NCBI GenBank assembly: GCA_032358165.1
Contig: JAALGY010000054.1
Coordinates: 620,001-684,000, forward strand
Direction of reading: 5' to 3'
Source of the DNA: Diplosphaera chodatii
Lineage: Eukaryota > Chlorophyta > Trebouxiophyceae > Prasiolales > Stichococcaceae
DNA: 64,000 nt
The notes under the pieces were generated by a model. It worked only from the letters and a program-made list of their open reading frames with translations, did no database searches and was not told the origin of the DNA. Below are positions 60,898-64,000 of the stretch, piece after piece. The translations under genes were made by a program, and so were the position numbers. Position 1 is the first letter of the stretch. Each line of letters opens with the position of its first letter.

Positions 60898-63800
60898 TCA
60901 ACAGGGCGACCAATTAGCACTCCTGCCAGGCGCGACACGCACAGGTGGGGGTGCAGACGGGACTATCGCGCCGTTGATGCCCTTTTCAAAGGACAAGTGA
61001 GGGTTTTGCTCTGGGAGAATCATCAACTCTGGCACGGGCTGCACGTAGATGCTGAAGTCTGACTGCAGGTGGTCCTCATCGCCTGCATGGCAGCACACAG
61101 CGGCTCGATGCTTGTTGCAGGGCATGGCTACTAGATGTAGCAATGTCAGCTGATGCATGGCCGATCGACTAGGCCCACCCTGGGGCAGCGCTGAATAGCA
61201 AAAGGCATTGGACGTGGGCGCCCACAGCGTGCCAGCCTGGGCGTACGAGTCGAAGAACGACGCCTGGCTCTGCACAAACTCCTGCAGCGCGACATCACCA
61301 TGAGACAGTTTCTGATGCATCATCATCATGTTTAGACGCAAGGCATCTGCAGTCAGGACCAGTCGTGTTGGCAGTGGTGTCAGGACCTGGGGTGCATGGT
61401 GCTGCTCGCATATTGTGTACGCCAGTGTGTTGGTCGGCAGCAGCTCCCACACCACCCACTGCACCTTCTGAACCCCTTGCGGCCCTACGTGACGAACAAC
61501 AGGCATGCTGTAGGCGGACTTTGGCAGAGCTGCAGCAGTCGTCCTGCCACTGCCTGCCGAATAACAAGGTAGTGGCAGACGATGCGGAACCGCATATGCT
61601 CGCTACGCCATCAGGGGGTGAGCTGCTTGCATGACGCGCATGGAGGAGAAGAAGCGCACCACCGTAGGCGGCGGTCATGAGCAGCATCAGCAGCCGGCGG
61701 CCATTGGGCGACCATTGCATTGCGATTGGCGGCCGGCCGACGACATCGTCGCGTGACACGGCCTTGAAGATGCCGTCTTCTGGCCAGACCCTGCAGCAGC
61801 AAAGCATGGTACCTCAGGGGTAGCGCTGCCTGTATCTGAGGCAGGCAGCATGATGTCCATCTGTAAAAGCGCAGCAAGCATTGAGTGGTTAAGCAGGGCT
61901 TGGCCGGTGCAAGCAAGTGCTGGCCTGCACATCATACTGTGGCAGACTCTGGACCTATAAGGCGTGGTGTATGCTGGCAGGCCGTCTGCGGTGTTGCCGG
62001 GCAGCCGCAGCACAGCAAACACCTGTGATTTTGATATCCAACCGATTAGATGATAGGGTGCGCAGGACCATCGAAATACCTTGATCACGGCGCACACTGC
62101 TGCAGGCATATCTAAATATATATACCGCTGCAGCAACAATCTGCGCAGACCAGCATAGTGTTCAGCTTGAATGCACCTCGTGACGGCCAGTGAGCCACGC
62201 AATGGCAGACGCATCGCGGGTTGCGGCAAATGCCACGTCTGCCTGAGTAGTGCTAAAGGTGCCCAGCTGCAGGTAACGACAAGCGTATAGCATCAGATTC
62301 GAGAACCGCAAGGGTCCCTGATCCCCAGGGTGCTGCTACAACATTGACCAAGACTGGCACAGATGCCAGTCAGCAAAACCGCCAGAGCAGCAGACCAAGC
62401 AGGGCGGGAGCACACACCGTGCACTTCGGCATCACAGGGCGCGACACCAGCGCCTCGTATCTGGAGAGGCCATCCTCGTCCTCGGAGTCGGTCACTGGAG
62501 GATTGAATGGTGCCACCAGAACCACTTTTCCTTGCATGGCCTCCACGCCGGGCCACTCCGTGACCGTCTCGGGCAGCAGCAGCCAGTGGCGCTCCTGCAG
62601 TTGCCCATCAAGGTGTATGTGGGGTCGTTCAAGGCAAGTGCAGGGCCAGCGATGCTGCTTTGCAGCGGCATGTACATCGCTGTCAGGGGTACTTGCGCTT
62701 CGTGGCTGCACCTCGGCATCCTGCAGCCACAGGGGCGCCTTGAGGGATTGCACAAACTCCTGGGGGATGCCGCTGCCCGGCGCCTCGATCTCCGGGGCGA
62801 TCTCGCGCCCCTGGCCCTGTTCCAGCGCCCAGTCAATGTCCAAGAAGCTGCACTTCTCGCCGTTGACAGCCTGCGAGCACGCACCGGTGTTGCCTTGGCA
62901 CAAGTGTGGCTGATCGAGAAAGGACAGTACAGCGTGTTATGTACGAAACCAGGCCATCAGCTGCTGGGCGGAGCTACAGACAGACCAAGGCCAGCACCAT
63001 GCAACCAACAGCCTGCCCTGCAGCAGACGCCCATTGCTCGGGGTTGGCGAGGAGAGTGCAGTGCAAAGGCCAGATGCAACTCACCTGGACGATGGTGCTG
63101 CCGTCAGGGTGCCATGAGATGAACAGCGGGCGGCCGAGGGACGCCAGCACCACGTTCGGCTGCGGGGGATCCTCCAGCGGCACAGGGCTGACAAATTCCG
63201 CGAGCGGCACCTCCATGATGCGCAGCGCCACCCTGCAGCACGGCACACGCAAACTTTGCATGAGACAGGAGGACGCCAAGATGCCCTGCCGGGGCGATGG
63301 CCAGCTGCAGCGTGCTACCTGCATGCACAACAGCCGTGCCTGCATCCCATGCACTGCTGATGCAGCTCTGGGTGGGACCCATGCCAGTTACTGCGGGCGC
63401 GCACTGCATGTGGTGCCAGTTGCTGAGCATCGCGAGGCGCGTGCCGCACGGGCTCCAGTGGAAGTAGAAGGGCGGGTAGGGCACCTCCAGGTCCACCCGC
63501 ACCCGCCGCCCGCTGGTCACATCCACCTGCGGGCGGCGGTATCGCGGTCGCTGTGATCCGTGTCGAACTTCGCCCAGGAGGCAGCCATGGAGGCCTGGGC
63601 TATGCCATTCGTTTCACGGCAATCGCATCTTCACAAGTCACGACCAGTGCGTTGTCTCTGGCGGCAGGCCTGCAAACGGGCTGCACAACCACACTGGTGC
63701 GCAACCACTCACGATCATGACCGCAGAGGCGATGCTGCTGCCCAGGATGCCCGCCGTGCTGCAGTAGACCAGGGTGTGCGCCACCAGCGCGCCATTCGGG

Positions 63801-64000
63801 CTCCACGTGAAGTTCTGCTGAGACGCTGCCGTCTGCACATGCCAGATTTGCAAGGCGGGTCAGCAAGGCGGGTCTGCAGTGGCACTTTTGGTGCTTCATT
63901 GGATTGCACGGTCAACTCTGCGACATTCAAGCGTGCTCACCTGCAGGCCCTGACGACCGCAGACTTCAAGACTGCCCACTGTCACTTCGCCGCGACCTGC
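60898..64000 (-). CDS. WD40/TolB-like beta-propeller protein, 5'-truncated by window
   Basis: Twelve exons are visible (63941-64000+, 63713-63832, 63405-63526, 63085-63232, 62712-62870, 62496-62594, 62177-62266, 61955-62022, 61660-61790, 61387-61484, 61179-61281, 60898-61082), 1383 nt, 460 aa, all in phase. Propeller blades recur with a WSPxG-type turn: QNFTWSPNGALVAHTLVYC, FYFHWSPCGTRLAMLSNWH, PLFISWHPDGSTIVQ, IAMQWSPNGRRLLMLLM. Between them are an acidic loop (ALEQGQGREIAPEIEAPGSG) and ATRDASAIAWLTGRH. The last exons end with DEDHLQSDFSIYVQPVPELM and a Pro-rich tail. This is the repeat pattern of TolB/DPP6-like or divergent WD40 propellers, which act as interaction platforms or peptidase N-domains. 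No peptidase domain follows. The family is not identified, and the start lies beyond the window. Confidence 0.75.

Noticed and set aside
1..64000. tRNA, rRNA, CRISPR or prokaryotic operons
   Set aside because: No cloverleaf with a GTTCRAnnC-type loop, no rRNA-like blocks and no regular spacer arrays were seen. Gene structure is eukaryotic throughout.

Overview
The window is nuclear DNA from a green alga. All genes are split into short GC-rich exons with GT-AG introns and some GC-AG introns. The products are those of a plant-lineage eukaryote: a sterol C5-desaturase of the STE1 type, a CASTOR/POLLUX channel, a plant-type SET methyltransferase, and a vegetative CEP290-like coiled coil. TGTAA, the usual chlorophyte poly(A) signal, follows several stop codons, and a CCCTAAA (plant/Chlorella-type telomere) dimer sits in one intron. 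A trebouxiophyte-like alga fits best, but that is inference. There are no operons, rRNA, tRNA, CRISPR arrays or recognisable autonomous transposons. Gene models were built by hand from splice sites and reading phase. Where exon lengths sum to a multiple of three across many introns, I treat the model as well supported.

Layout, left to right. 0.3-5.3 kb (+): two tandem paralogues for small hydrophilic LEA-like proteins, the second with a mitochondrial-type presequence. 5.7-14.7 kb (all -): a RING-PHD protein of the PHRF1 type (882 aa), a small SANT/Myb protein, and a secretory-pathway single-pass RING protein. 15.6-24.6 kb (-): a CASTOR/POLLUX ion channel of about 1,290 aa in 30 exons, with an unusually long low-complexity linker and an exon-fragment duplication plus foldback repeat in one intron. 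25.2-26.5 kb (+): an orphan type I membrane protein, divergent from the channel.

27.0-32.9 kb (-): a long coiled-coil protein ending in a CEP290-like motif. It shares a 558-bp divergent promoter region with the next gene, 33.5-35.5 kb (+), which encodes a DM-domain (doublesex/mab-3 type) zinc-finger protein, a family rarely described outside animals. 36.5-38.2 kb (+): delta7-sterol C5-desaturase. 38.5-48.3 kb (-): a giant 35-exon surface protein with a signal peptide, a parallel beta-helix of Pmp-like repeats, Cys-rich EGF-like modules and several membrane helices.

49.7-52.6 kb (+): a CPA-type cation/proton antiporter. 53.8-55.7 kb (-): an unrecognised protein with a possible beta-grasp fold at its start. 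57.2-60.5 kb (+): a plastid-targeted SET methyltransferase of the Rubisco LSMT-like family. 60.9 kb to the window edge (-): a WD40/TolB-like beta-propeller protein, truncated at its 5' end by the window.

The genes do not form one pathway. The strongest unusual items are the DM-domain gene and its head-to-head pairing with a CEP290-like gene, the expanded CASTOR/POLLUX channel with its duplicated exon fragment, and the beta-helix membrane protein.
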